Origin: Streptomyces formicae
GTDB lineage: Bacteria > Actinomycetota > Actinomycetes > Streptomycetales > Streptomycetaceae
Length of the DNA: 64,000 bases
Direction of reading: 5' to 3'
NCBI RefSeq assembly: GCF_022647665.1
Contig: NZ_CP071872.1
Coordinates: 5,022,001-5,086,000 of the forward strand
The notes beneath the pieces are model-generated. The model ran no database searches. It saw nothing but the letters and a program-made list of their open reading frames with translations, and had not been told where the DNA came from. Position 1 is the first letter of the stretch. Each line of letters starts with the position of its first letter. The translations under genes were made by a program, and so were the position numbers. Positions 6,662-15,562 of this stretch are shown here, piece by piece.

Positions 6662-7117
6662 ATGGCAGCCCTACCTGACCGCACCACCAGCCACCTGCAG
6701 CTACTCGCCACCCTGGTGACGCAGCGGCGCATCCAGCTGGGCATCAGCAGCAAAGAGAAAGCGGCAGAGCGGTGCGGGCTCTCCCACATGCCCTACCGGA
6801 GCGTCGAGGCCGGCAAGGGCGGGACCGACGTCACCTACGCCAAGATCGAGAACGGTTTCGAAGTCGTCGCCGGATCCCTGCGGGCCGTCGCCGAAGGCAA
6901 CGCCGACTCCATCAAGCTGATCGACGGCACCGAGCTGATCGCCGGGGCGCAGATCATACGGCCGTCGCTCGACGAGATTGACGACGAAGCGAAACAAGCC
7001 ATCACGATCGCCGTCGCGCTGACTGCTCCCGACATGACGCACCGCCAGACGCAGGAGCTCACCGAACAGGTTGTGAAGGAGCTGCGCAGGCGCGGAATTT
7101 TGCCCTCCGGCGCATGA
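6662..7117 (+). CDS. Xre-like transcriptional regulator, probable element repressor
   Basis: This 151-residue protein has an N-terminal helix-turn-helix (LVTQRRIQLGISSKEKAAERCGLSHMPYRSVEAG, about residues 19-52) and a small domain ending in ..ELTEQVVKELRRRGILPSGA. The N-terminal domain resembles Cro/C1 repressors of Streptomyces elements, although the middle region (IKLIDGTELIAGAQI) is not a standard protease or oligomerisation domain I can name. It faces the leftward Xre gene across the CTAG operator, so it probably maintains the integrated state. It appears leaderless. Confidence 0.75.
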   Translation: MAALPDRTTSHLQLLATLVTQRRIQLGISSKEKAAERCGLSHMPYRSVEAGKGGTDVTYAKIENGFEVVAGSLRAVAEGNADSIKLIDGTELIAGAQIIRPSLDEIDDEAKQAITIAVALTAPDMTHRQTQELTEQVVKELRRRGILPSGA

Positions 7118-7269
7118 TCTGCACATTCCCCCATACAACCTTTTAGCTGTAACCTGACTGTTACCTAAGGCAGCGGACGAATATTCACATTGCAGGTACC
7201 CCAAGCGCGTTGAGCGTGCCACGATTTGAGACACCTGGAGGGGTTCTCCGCAAGGTGATAGGGGGACCT

Positions 7270-7467
7270 ATGAGCACAGTTGTCGAACTGGATCTAGGGT
7301 CTGGACACGAAGCCCACGCCCTCGAGATCAATGGTGAGATGGTGTGCGTCCTGAGCCCCACAGCAGCCACCGACCCGGAAGTTCAGGACCGGATCCGAAG
7401 GCTGATGCGGGGCGCGGGGATCGACTGCAGAGAGTGCCGCGGCTGCCCTGTAGGCACGGCACCCTGA
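7270..7467 (+). CDS. Small Cys-rich hypothetical protein next to the integrase
   Basis: The 65-residue product ends with a tight Cys cluster, CRECRGCPVGTAP, after a short acidic N-terminus (MSTVVELDLGSGHEAHAL). The cluster could bind a metal. AGGGGG lies six bases before the ATG at 7270. An in-frame extension to GTG at 7210 lacks a ribosome site. It sits between the repressor and the integrase on the same strand and may modulate integration (inference). Confidence 0.6.
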   Translation: MSTVVELDLGSGHEAHALEINGEMVCVLSPTAATDPEVQDRIRRLMRGAGIDCRECRGCPVGTAP

Positions 7468-7546
7468 CAGCAGTCACAGCGGAGCCAGCGGTCAGGGGTG
7501 CCCGCCGGCTTCCGCGGCCAGGGAGCTCATGCAAGGGAGACAACGC

Positions 7547-8908
7547 GTGCCGTACATCGAATGGCGAGGAAGCAGCTGCCGAGTTCGATGGGACACGGGA
7601 CGCGTCAACCCGCAGACCGGCAAGAAGATCTATGACAGCAAGTCGTCCGCCGACTGGACCGAGGAAGAGGCATACAACTACGGCCTCGATCGCGAGTCCG
7701 AGGTCCGCAACGACCGGTACATCAGCCGCCGCGACGGCTCCATCCTCATGCGGACCTACGCCGAGGACTGGCTCGACACCATCGACGTCGGCCACCTGCG
7801 GGAGAAGGCGTGCCGGTCCATGACCCGGCTGTACATCGTGCCCCGCTGGGGCGAGACGGCCATCGCCGACATCAAGCCCTCCGCCTACCGGGCCTGGGAG
7901 AAGACGCTCCGCGCCATGCCGAACGTCGGCGACGGGTACCGGCGCGAGATCGTCGGCCTCTTCGCGATGATGATGGACGACGCGGTCGAGGACGAGCTCA
8001 TCAAGTCCTCCCCCGTCAGCGTCAAGCGGCGCCGCGGTCGGTACAAGAAGAAGCCCAAGGAGAAGAAGGGCGACATGCGCATCGAGGCCGTGCACCAGCT
8101 GGCCCTCAACGCGCTCACCTTCTGGGGCTTTCCCGGCTACGTGTTCATCCTGACGATGGCGTTCACCGCGATGCGGCCGGCCGAGCTGTACGCGCTCCGC
8201 CGTGAGTTCACTCCCCCGGCCTGGCCCGCCTCCGACCCGGACGAGGAGCGCCGCGAGGAGAGCCTGGAGCGGTACCGGGCCGAGCGTCCGATGCCTGCCA
8301 TCCGGGTGGAATATCAAGCCCAGTGGAAAGACAGCAAGCTGCAGCTGCTGCCGCCGAAGTACGACAGCCACCGGACGCTGGTGGTCCCGCAGTTCCTGGC
8401 AGAGCTGCACGAACTCCTGCTCACCACGCACGAGGAGGAGTGGGTGTTCCCCGCCATCAACGGCGGCCCGATCGGGAAGGCGAACTTCACCTACCACTAC
8501 TGGAGGAAGATCGCCGACGGCAGGCCCGCGTCGAAGCCGCGGGAGAAGGGCGGCGGCCGGGGCGGCACGTGGCGCCCGCTGCCGGAGATACCCGCGGTGA
8601 AGGCGTATGCGGGCAAGCGGCTGTACCTGCTGAGGCATGGGCACAAGGAGTGGATCGACGAGGACGGCCACTCGAGGATCGCGGTGGAGTCCCGCATGGG
8701 CCATGAGGTGGCCGGCGTGGAGGGCACGTACAGCAACGTGACAGAGGCGATGGAGCGAGCCATCATGGAGATGTTGCAGGCGCGTTGGTCGCGGTTCGTG
8801 CTGACGCTGGGAGATGACTGGCTTCCACCGTCTCCCACTCCTCTCCCAGTGGATCTTGAGGGGTGGATGAAGAGGCAGGTCAGGGCAGCGGAGAACGTGA
8901 CCCCGTGA
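7547..8908 (+). CDS. int: Tyrosine-recombinase integrase
   Basis: This 453-residue integrase should catalyse site-specific recombination between the element and host att sites. A core-binding domain (..TYAEDWLDTIDVGHLREKACRSM..) precedes the catalytic domain. The first Arg is in TAMRPAELYALRR (about 209), the second in LLRHGHKEW (about 362), then RMGHE (about 383-387) and the nucleophile Tyr of GTYSNV (about 395). The usual His of HxxR is not obvious. GTG 7547 was chosen over ATG 7529 because GGGAG at 7535-7539 is well spaced. The gene ends inside the uppP reading frame, exactly at the attachment junction. Confidence 0.92.
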   Translation: MPYIEWRGSSCRVRWDTGRVNPQTGKKIYDSKSSADWTEEEAYNYGLDRESEVRNDRYISRRDGSILMRTYAEDWLDTIDVGHLREKACRSMTRLYIVPRWGETAIADIKPSAYRAWEKTLRAMPNVGDGYRREIVGLFAMMMDDAVEDELIKSSPVSVKRRRGRYKKKPKEKKGDMRIEAVHQLALNALTFWGFPGYVFILTMAFTAMRPAELYALRREFTPPAWPASDPDEERREESLERYRAERPMPAIRVEYQAQWKDSKLQLLPPKYDSHRTLVVPQFLAELHELLLTTHEEEWVFPAINGGPIGKANFTYHYWRKIADGRPASKPREKGGGRGGTWRPLPEIPAVKAYAGKRLYLLRHGHKEWIDEDGHSRIAVESRMGHEVAGVEGTYSNVTEAMERAIMEMLQARWSRFVLTLGDDWLPPSPTPLPVDLEGWMKRQVRAAENVTP

Positions 8909-9042
8909 ACTGGTTCATGAAGTTCATCACGACCAAGAGCTTCATGCCGTTCGTCATCTACCGGATCCTCCTCGGCATTCTGCTCTTCATCCTCGTCGGG
9001 ACGGACACCCTCAGCCCGCACGCGGGCGAGTCGGCCGGCTGA
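8905..9042 (+). pseudogene. uppP: Displaced 3' end of uppP (undecaprenyl-diphosphatase), att junction
   Basis: From 8905 the frame reads VNWFMKFITTKSFMPFVIYR, then a hydrophobic segment and LSPHAGESAG before TGA. This matches the last 45 or so residues of UppP/BacA, whose final helix carries the conserved SF.PF..YR. The other ~230 residues are absent and the integrase abuts it. The natural reading is that the element integrated within the 3' end of uppP and displaced this tail, with the crossover near 8905-8940. The functional uppP would lie beyond the left end, with a 3' end supplied by the element. Confidence 0.82.
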
Positions 9043-9126
9043 CGCCACCGCGGGAGTCCGGGCAGGAACGGGCAGCACGGCGCGGCGGGGCGGAGCCGAA
9101 CAGGGTCCGCCGCATACGCTCGCGCC

Positions 9127-11139
9127 GTGTTCAACGTCACGGCGCTCCTGAAACGGCTGGTCATCGGGCGCGCGCTGCGCAGCGAGGAGCTGGGCGAGAC
9201 CCTGCTGCCCAAGCGGCTGGCGCTGCCCATCTTCGCCTCGGACCCGCTCTCCTCGGTCGCGTACGCGACCCAGGAGATCCTGCTGGTGCTCACGCTCGGC
9301 GGGCTGGCCTATCTGCACTTCACGCCCTGGATCGCGACCGCGGTCGTGGTCCTCATGACCGTGGTCGTGCTCTCGTACCGGCAGGTCGTGCACGCCTATC
9401 CGAGCGGCGGCGGCTCGTACGAGGTGGCATCCACCAATCTGGGCCCCTCCGCCGGCCTCGTGGTCGCCTCGGCCCTGCTGGTCGACTATGTGATGACCGT
9501 GGCCGTGTCGGTGGCGTCAGGCGTCGACAACATCATCTCGGCGTTCCCGTCGCTGGCCGACTACCGGGTGCTCATGGCGCTTCTCTTCGTGGGTCTGCTC
9601 ACCGCGATGAACCTGCGCGGGGTGCGCGAGTCGGGACGGGCGTTCGCGACCCCGACGTATCTGTTCGTCGCGGGCATGCTGATCATGTGCGCGACCGGGC
9701 TCCTCCGCTATCTGCTCGGCGACCCGCCGGTCGCCGACACGGCCGCGTACGGCATCGCGCCCGTCCCGGCCGACGCCGACCTGGTCGGTCTGGCACTGCT
9801 GCTGCTGGTGCTGCGGGCCTTCTCCAGCGGCTGTACGGCGCTGACGGGCGTGGAGGCGATCTCCAACGGCGTACCGGCCTTCCGCAAGCCGAAGTCGAAC
9901 AACGCCGCCACCACCATGGCCGCGATGGGGATCATCGCCGTGACGATGTTCGTCGGCGTCACGACGCTCGCGATCGTCGCGAAGGTGCACATCGCCGCGG
10001 ACGCCTGCCAGCTGACCGGGCTGCCCGACTGCGAGGACTACACGCAGCGCACGGTCATCGCCCAGCTGGCGGCCGCGGTCTTCGGCGGCGAGCACAGCTT
10101 CGGTTTCTACTACGTCCAGGCCGCCACCGCGCTCGTGCTGATCCTCGCGGCGAACACCGCCTTCAACGGCTTCCCGCTGCTCGCCTCGATCCTCGCCCAG
10201 CACCGCTATCTGCCGCGCCAGTTGCACAACCGCGGCGACCGGCTGGCGTTCTCCAACGGCATCCTTGCGCTCGCGGTCGTGGCCGGGCTGCTCCTGTGGG
10301 CGTACAAGGCGAACGTCACCAGCCTCATCCACCTCTACATCCTGGGCGTGTTCACCTCCTTCACGCTCTCCCAGACCGGCATGGTCCTGCACTGGAACCG
10401 GGAGCTGCGCACGGAGCGGGACCCCGCCGTGCGGCGGCGCCACCACACCGCCCGGGTCATCAACGCGACCGGCGCGGTCATCACCTGTCTGGTCCTGATC
10501 ATCGTGCTGCTCACGAAGTTCACGCAGGGCGCCTGGCTGGCGGTGCTCGCCGCGGTCGTGCTGTGGGTGATGATGCGGGCCATCCGTCGCCACTACGACG
10601 CGACCTCGGCCGAGCTGGCGGTCACGGACCCGCGCAGTGAACTGGCGCCGCCCTCCCGGGTCCTGGGGATCGTGCTGGTCTCCACCCTGCACAAGCCGAC
10701 GCTGCGCGCCCTCGCCTACGCCCGCGCCCTGCGGCCGGACCGGCTGGAGGCCCTCACCGTCGCCGTCGACCGCGACCGAGCGGCGGCGCTGCAACGGCAG
10801 TGGGACGAGTACCGCATCGACGTGCCGCTGAAGGTGCTGGACTCCCCGTACCGGGAGATCACCAGCTCGGTCCTGGCCTACGTCCGCTCGGTCAGGCGCG
10901 AGAGTCCGCGTGATGTGATCGCCGTGTTCATCCCGGAGTACGTCGTCGGGCACTGGTGGGAGAACCTGCTGCACAACCAGTCCGCGCTGTGGCTGAAGAG
11001 CAGGCTGCTCTTCACCCCCGGGGTGATGGTCACCAGCGTTCCCTGGCAGCTGAGTTCGTCCGTGCACGCCGACCATCCGGCGCCCCGCGCCCCCGGTGCG
11101 GTCCGCCGGGGCGAGCCGCTCCCCCGGCAGAAGTCCTGA
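9127..11139 (+). CDS. APC-superfamily permease, KimA-like (possible K+ importer)
   Basis: This 670-residue membrane protein has about twelve hydrophobic segments in residues 30-500 and a soluble C-terminal domain (about 510-670). The opening LLPKRLALPIFASDPLSSVAYATQEIL and YRQVVHAYPSGGGSYEVA are typical of the KimA/AapA-like branch of APC permeases. KimA of Bacillus imports K+ with protons and is controlled by c-di-AMP through its soluble tail. Substrate here is inferred only. The GTG start is used because a membrane-proximal N-terminus begins there. A short tandem repeat (CCGTGTCCGGTG) follows the stop. Confidence 0.85.
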   Translation: MFNVTALLKRLVIGRALRSEELGETLLPKRLALPIFASDPLSSVAYATQEILLVLTLGGLAYLHFTPWIATAVVVLMTVVVLSYRQVVHAYPSGGGSYEVASTNLGPSAGLVVASALLVDYVMTVAVSVASGVDNIISAFPSLADYRVLMALLFVGLLTAMNLRGVRESGRAFATPTYLFVAGMLIMCATGLLRYLLGDPPVADTAAYGIAPVPADADLVGLALLLLVLRAFSSGCTALTGVEAISNGVPAFRKPKSNNAATTMAAMGIIAVTMFVGVTTLAIVAKVHIAADACQLTGLPDCEDYTQRTVIAQLAAAVFGGEHSFGFYYVQAATALVLILAANTAFNGFPLLASILAQHRYLPRQLHNRGDRLAFSNGILALAVVAGLLLWAYKANVTSLIHLYILGVFTSFTLSQTGMVLHWNRELRTERDPAVRRRHHTARVINATGAVITCLVLIIVLLTKFTQGAWLAVLAAVVLWVMMRAIRRHYDATSAELAVTDPRSELAPPSRVLGIVLVSTLHKPTLRALAYARALRPDRLEALTVAVDRDRAAALQRQWDEYRIDVPLKVLDSPYREITSSVLAYVRSVRRESPRDVIAVFIPEYVVGHWWENLLHNQSALWLKSRLLFTPGVMVTSVPWQLSSSVHADHPAPRAPGAVRRGEPLPRQKS

Positions 11140-11293
11140 ATCCCCCGGCCGTGTCCGGTGCCGTGTCCGGTGCCCTGCCCCCTGCCGTGCCCCCCTGCCG
11201 GCCCGCCGGCCACCGCTCGTCCCGCGGACAGCCGGAGCTGCCGATCCTGCGTGGGCTCTTGGCGTTGCGCGTCCGCTGCCCGAGACTGTGCCG

Positions 11294-11755
11294 ATGACGC
11301 AGCGCGTGGATCTCGCGACGGTGATGGACCGGCTGGCCATCGACGAGGTGATCACCGGGTACGCGGTGGCCGTGGACGACGGCGACTGGTCCGGCTACCG
11401 GGCCCTGTTCGCCCCGGAAGGCCGCGCCGACTACCGCGGTGCGGGCGGCATCGAGGGCCCCGCTGCGGACGTCGCGCAGTGGCTCGCCGAGACGATGCGG
11501 CTGTTTCCCGTACGGCAGCACCTGATCGTCAACCGGCGGGTGCGCCTCCAGGACCTCGGCGGCTACCCGGGCGACGGGGCGGACGCACAGGCCGACTACG
11601 TGAACCCGATGCGGCTGGAGTCGGGCGAGGACTTCGTCTGCGGCGGCCGGTACGCCTTCGCCCTGGTCCGGACGGACGGTGGCTGGCGGCTGCGTTCGGT
11701 GACCGTGCGGGAGAAGTGGCGGCACGCCGCCTTCCCCGTCCCGGTGGTCGGCTGA
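11294..11755 (+). CDS. SnoaL/NTF2-like protein
   Basis: This 153-residue protein has the NTF2 fold pattern of the SnoaL-like family: RLAIDEVITGYAVAVDDGDWSGYRALFAPEG near the start, RQHLIVNRRV in the middle and CGGRYAFALVRTDGGWRLRSVTV near the end. Members bind small hydrophobic ligands or act as cyclases, isomerases or dehydratases. The specific ligand cannot be told. The ATG at 11294 starts the family homology; upstream frame is Pro/Arg-rich. Confidence 0.82.
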   Translation: MTQRVDLATVMDRLAIDEVITGYAVAVDDGDWSGYRALFAPEGRADYRGAGGIEGPAADVAQWLAETMRLFPVRQHLIVNRRVRLQDLGGYPGDGADAQADYVNPMRLESGEDFVCGGRYAFALVRTDGGWRLRSVTVREKWRHAAFPVPVVG

Positions 11756-11847
11756 GCGCCCGGCCCCCGTTGATCGGCACGGGCTCTGTCCCGCGCCGCG
11801 TCGCTCCCTCACACTGGAATCGGACACTGCTCTCGGGGAGGCGCTGC

Positions 11848-13482
11848 ATGCGGATTCCGGCGGGCCGACGGGAGCAGCTCACGAGGCTGTTGTCGTCGCC
11901 GTGGGGGCGTGGCGCGGCCGCGCTCGCGGCGGGCGCGCTGCCCGCGCTGGCCTTTCCGGCCCCGGCGCTGTGGTGGTTCGCGTACGCCGCGCTCGTGCCG
12001 TGGCTCCTGCTGATCCGTACGGCGACGACGGGGCGGCGCGCCGTCCTGGACGGCTGGCTCGGCGGCATCGGTTTCCTGCTGGCCGTGCACCACTGGCTCG
12101 TGCCGAATCTGCATGTGTTCATCCTGCTGCTGGCGGCAATGCTCGGGCTGCTGTGGGCCCCCTGGGGGTGGCTGGTCCGGGCCGTGCTGGGCGGGACGCC
12201 GTCCGCGGCCCGCGCCGCCGCCGCGATCGCCGTCGTGCCGTCGGGCTGGCTGATGGTCGAGCTCGTCCGGTCCTGGGAAGGGCTCGGCGGGCCCTGGGGC
12301 CTGCTCGGGGCGAGCCAGTGGCAGGTGGAGCCCGCGCTGCGGCTCGCCTCGGTGGGCGGGGTGTGGCTGGTGAGCCTGCTGGTGGTCGCGGTGAACACGG
12401 CGGTGGTCCTGCTGCTGACGGTTCCGGCAGCGCGCGTGCCGGCAGTGGCAGGGCTCTGCGCCTGCGCGGTGGCCGCGGGGGCGGTGTGGCTGTGGGCGCC
12501 ACGGCCGGAGCGGCCGGGCGACGTGGTGCGCGTCGCCGTCGTCCAGCCGGGGGTCATCAACGGTCTCGGCGGGGCGGAGCGGCGCTTCGCCCGCAGCGAG
12601 GAGCTGACCGGCGCGCTCGCCGGGCAGCGGCTCGATCTGGTGGTCTGGGGCGAGAGCAGCGTCGGCGTGGACCTGGCGGCACGGCCGGACTTCGCCGCGC
12701 GTGTCGCTGCCGTGTCCCGTGCCGTGGGCGCCGAGGTGCTGGTCAATGTGGATGCGCGGCGCTCGGACCGACCCGGGATATTCAAAAGCACTGTGCTGGT
12801 GGGGCCGGGCGGCCCCACCGGTGACCGCTACGACAAGATGCGGCTGGTCCCCTTCGGCGAGTACGTCCCGGCGAGGGCGCTGCTCGGCTGGGTGACGTCG
12901 GTGGGCGAGGCGGCGGGCGAGGACCGTATGCGCGGCAGCCGCCAGGTGGTGCTGGAGCTGGCGGACGGGCCGTCCGGCTCCGGGCTGCGGGTGGGGCCGC
13001 TGGTCTGCTTCGAGTCGGCGTTCCCCGACATGAGCCGCCGGCTGGTGCGCGGTGGCGCCCAGCTGCTGGTGGCGCAGTCGGCGACCTCGACGTTCCAGGA
13101 GAGCTGGGCGCCCGCGCAGCATGCCTCGCTGGCGGCGCTGCGGGCGGCCGAGACGGGCCGGCCGATGGTGCATGCGACCCTCACGGGCGTCACGGCGGTG
13201 TACGGGCCCGAGGGCGAGCAGCTGGGCGACCGGCTGGGCACGGACGACAGCACCGCTGCCGTGTACGAGATCCCGCTCGCCCGGGGCACGACGCCGTACG
13301 TCCGGTTCGGGGACTGGCCGGTGTACGGCGCGCTGGCGGTGCTCGCGGCCATGTGCGCGGCCGAGGGCCTGCGGGCGCTGCGGCGGCCCGGTCCGCCCGG
13401 TGCGCTCAGGAAGCCTGGGTCAGGGACTCCTGAACCACCCGCTCGCACAGCTCATGGGTCAGCAGTGCGTCCTGGGCGCTGA
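11848..13482 (+). CDS. lnt: Apolipoprotein N-acyltransferase
   Basis: This enzyme adds the third acyl chain to the N-terminal Cys of membrane lipoproteins. About seven hydrophobic segments cover residues 15-225, followed by a nitrilase-like domain. The catalytic triad is visible as Glu269 (WGESS), Lys330 (YDKMRLVPFGEYVP) and Cys387 (CFESAFP). Length (544) fits the family. The ATG at 11848 begins a basic, then hydrophobic N-terminus. The last 77 bases overlap the convergent oxidoreductase gene, and the final residues are Pro-rich and probably dispensable. Confidence 0.92.
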   Translation: MRIPAGRREQLTRLLSSPWGRGAAALAAGALPALAFPAPALWWFAYAALVPWLLLIRTATTGRRAVLDGWLGGIGFLLAVHHWLVPNLHVFILLLAAMLGLLWAPWGWLVRAVLGGTPSAARAAAAIAVVPSGWLMVELVRSWEGLGGPWGLLGASQWQVEPALRLASVGGVWLVSLLVVAVNTAVVLLLTVPAARVPAVAGLCACAVAAGAVWLWAPRPERPGDVVRVAVVQPGVINGLGGAERRFARSEELTGALAGQRLDLVVWGESSVGVDLAARPDFAARVAAVSRAVGAEVLVNVDARRSDRPGIFKSTVLVGPGGPTGDRYDKMRLVPFGEYVPARALLGWVTSVGEAAGEDRMRGSRQVVLELADGPSGSGLRVGPLVCFESAFPDMSRRLVRGGAQLLVAQSATSTFQESWAPAQHASLAALRAAETGRPMVHATLTGVTAVYGPEGEQLGDRLGTDDSTAAVYEIPLARGTTPYVRFGDWPVYGALAVLAAMCAAEGLRALRRPGPPGALRKPGSGTPEPPARTAHGSAVRPGR

Positions 13483-14311
13483 GGAACTTCCCGGCGCGCA
13501 CGGCGTCGAGGAAGGCGAGGACGGACTGCTCGATGCCGCGCTGGCGGGCCACCGGCACCCAGTCGCCGCGCCGCCGCACGGTCGGCTGGCCCTTGTGGTC
13601 GATGACGTCCGCGAGGTTGACCACCTCGCGCTTGGTGTCCTGCCCGGCGACTTCGAGGATCTCCTCGGTGGAGCCGTTCATCCGGTTCATCATGCCGATG
13701 GCGGTGAATCCGTCGCCGGAGAGCTGAAGCACGACGTGGTGCATCAGCCCGTCGCGGATCCTGGCCCGTACGTCGGTGTGCTCGACGGGACCGGGCAGCA
13801 GGAAGCGCAGGGTGTCGACGACGTGGATGAAGTCGTCGAGGACGAGCGTGCGCGGGTCCTCGGGCAGGCCGACCCGGTTCTTGCGCATCAGGATCAGCTC
13901 ACGCGGGTGCTCGGCGCACTGGGCGTAGCCGGGCGCGAAGCGGCGGTTGAAGCCGACGGCGAGCGTCGTCCCGGTGCGCTCGGACAGCTCCACCAGCCGC
14001 TGCGAGTCGGCGAGTTCGTACGCGATCGGCTTGTCGACGTACGTCGGCACGCCGGCCTCCAGGAGCCGCGCCACGATCTCGGGGTGCACGGGGGTGGGCG
14101 CGTGGACGAAGGCGGCGTCCAGGCCCCGGGCGAGGAGCGAGTCCAGGGTGGTGTGGCAGCGGTCGCCGGGGATGTGGTGGGCCGCGGCGATCCGGTCGAG
14201 GGTGGCGGGGGTCCGGGTGTGCAGATGCAGTTCGACATCCGCCCGGGTCGTGAGCACCGGCAGGTACGCCTTCTGCGCGATGTCCCCGAGCCCGATGCAG
14301 CCGACCTTCAC
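13406..14311 (-). CDS. Gfo/Idh/MocA-family NAD(P) oxidoreductase
   Basis: This 301-residue protein starts MKVGCIGLGDIAQKAYLPVL, the NAD(P)-binding GxGxxx of the family. It contains the signature YVDKPIAYEL (Lys about 94), which corresponds to the EKP motif. The C-terminal sheet domain includes DDFIHVVDTLRFL. Such enzymes oxidise or reduce sugars, inositols or sugar amines. Its ATG overlaps the stop of the FAD monooxygenase (ATGA), so the two are co-translated and probably share a pathway. Confidence 0.88.
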   Translation of the reverse strand: MKVGCIGLGDIAQKAYLPVLTTRADVELHLHTRTPATLDRIAAAHHIPGDRCHTTLDSLLARGLDAAFVHAPTPVHPEIVARLLEAGVPTYVDKPIAYELADSQRLVELSERTGTTLAVGFNRRFAPGYAQCAEHPRELILMRKNRVGLPEDPRTLVLDDFIHVVDTLRFLLPGPVEHTDVRARIRDGLMHHVVLQLSGDGFTAIGMMNRMNGSTEEILEVAGQDTKREVVNLADVIDHKGQPTVRRRGDWVPVARQRGIEQSVLAFLDAVRAGKFLSAQDALLTHELCERVVQESLTQAS

Positions 14312-15549
14312 CTTTGCCTCCCTCGCGTGCCGGCGCGGGACGGCGCCGTCCCCGCAGCATACGTGGGCCGGGGCGGCTGCCAGTCGGCGATGCCGTCGAA
14401 GCCGCGCAGGAGCAGGCCGGGCCCTAGCCGGGTGAGGGCGGCGATGAGGGTGTTGCGCGCGGCGACTGCCGGGGAATTGGTCACCATGGCCAGCCGGCCG
14501 GTCCTGGTGGCCTGCCGCACGATCGCCATGGTCCGCGGCAGCCGTTCACGGGTGTACGCGGCGAGGCCCTGCCCGATGCCGGCAGCGGGGTCGGTACCGC
14601 CGCCGGCGTGGTGGGCGAGCACGACCGCGTCCTCGATGGCCTGGTTGCCGCCCTGGCCGAGGGTGGGCTGCATGGCGTGGGCCGCGTCCCCGACGAGCGC
14701 GACCCTGCCCCGGTGGTAGGCGGGCAGCGGCTCGGCCATGTGGTGCACGTCGTGGCGGAGCACACCGCCGGGTTCGGCGGCCGCGATGATGTCGGGGACC
14801 GGCTGGTGCCAGTCGCCGAACCGGCGCAGCAGTTCGGCCCTTTCGCCGTCCGGAGCGTGCCCGCCGGCGGGCGTGACGGCGGCGGCGTAGGCGTAGGTCC
14901 GGCCGTCCTTGAGCGGCTGGGTGCCCCACAGGCTGCCGCGGCCCCAGGTCTCGTGCGGGGCGAAGGGCCGGTCGGGCGCGGGGACGACGACGCGCCAGGT
15001 GGTGTATCCGGAGTACTGCGGTCCGGGGTGGTCGGGGAAGAGTGTGCGGCGCACCGCGGAGTTGATGCCGTCCGCGGCGACGACGAGGTCGGCTTCGAGG
15101 TCGCCCGAGGCGGTGGAGACGACGGCGCGGCGGTGGTCGTCGCCGGCGTCGGCGAGGGTGGCTGTCGCGCCGGTGCGTACGGCTCCGTCGGGCAGCACCG
15201 ACGTCAGGAGCTCCACGAGGGCGGCGCGGTGCAGGAGGACGAGCGGGCCGCCGAACCGCTCGGCGGTGGCGGCGCTGTCGGTGCGGCTGAGCCAGCGGCC
15301 GCCGGGGGTGCGCAGTCCGCCGTCGCCCTGCCAGGCCGCGAGGGACCTGACCCGGTCGCCGAGGCCGATGGTGTCGAGTGCGCGCTGGGAGTTGGGGGCG
15401 AGGCCGATCCCGGCGCCGACGGGGGTGAGAGCGGCGGCCCGTTCCAGCACGGTGACCTCCCAGCCGCGCCGGTGCAGGGCCACGGCGGCGGTGAGCCCGC
15501 CGATGCCGCCTCCGATGACGACCGCTCGCTGCGCGCGGGGGTGGTCCAT
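14308..15549 (-). CDS. FAD-dependent aromatic-type monooxygenase
   Basis: This 413-residue flavoprotein belongs to the salicylate/3-hydroxybenzoate hydroxylase group. The dinucleotide motif GGGIGGLTAAVALHRRGWEVTVLER is at 13-37. The middle motif DLVVAADGINSAVR and the FAD-ribityl motif GRVALVGDAAHAMQPTLGQGGNQAIEDA are both intact. It should insert oxygen into an aromatic or polyene substrate using NAD(P)H. It is the first gene of a leftward operon that begins right at the paired ACTACA operator, opposite a TetR gene, so substrate induction through that regulator is likely. Confidence 0.9.
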   Translation of the reverse strand: MDHPRAQRAVVIGGGIGGLTAAVALHRRGWEVTVLERAAALTPVGAGIGLAPNSQRALDTIGLGDRVRSLAAWQGDGGLRTPGGRWLSRTDSAATAERFGGPLVLLHRAALVELLTSVLPDGAVRTGATATLADAGDDHRRAVVSTASGDLEADLVVAADGINSAVRRTLFPDHPGPQYSGYTTWRVVVPAPDRPFAPHETWGRGSLWGTQPLKDGRTYAYAAAVTPAGGHAPDGERAELLRRFGDWHQPVPDIIAAAEPGGVLRHDVHHMAEPLPAYHRGRVALVGDAAHAMQPTLGQGGNQAIEDAVVLAHHAGGGTDPAAGIGQGLAAYTRERLPRTMAIVRQATRTGRLAMVTNSPAVAARNTLIAALTRLGPGLLLRGFDGIADWQPPRPTYAAGTAPSRAGTRGRQR

Positions 15550-15562
15550 GACGCCTCCTCGT

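Larger units (their letters stand above)
1..8910. mobile_element. Prophage-like integrated element, integrase-proximal part
   Basis: The stretch carries a phage-style early region: RecT and a YqaJ exonuclease, a DNA methyltransferase, a run of short overlapping unknown genes, two opposed Xre-type regulators and a tyrosine integrase. It stops at a 3' fragment of uppP, which marks the right attachment site. No structural, lysis or packaging genes are visible, so the element continues past the left edge of the window. It could be a full prophage or an integrative element with phage recombination genes; the window cannot decide. Confidence 0.8.

Noticed and set aside
8880..8960. tRNA gene as the integration site
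   Set aside because: No cloverleaf or CCA end is visible. The junction matches the uppP coding end instead.
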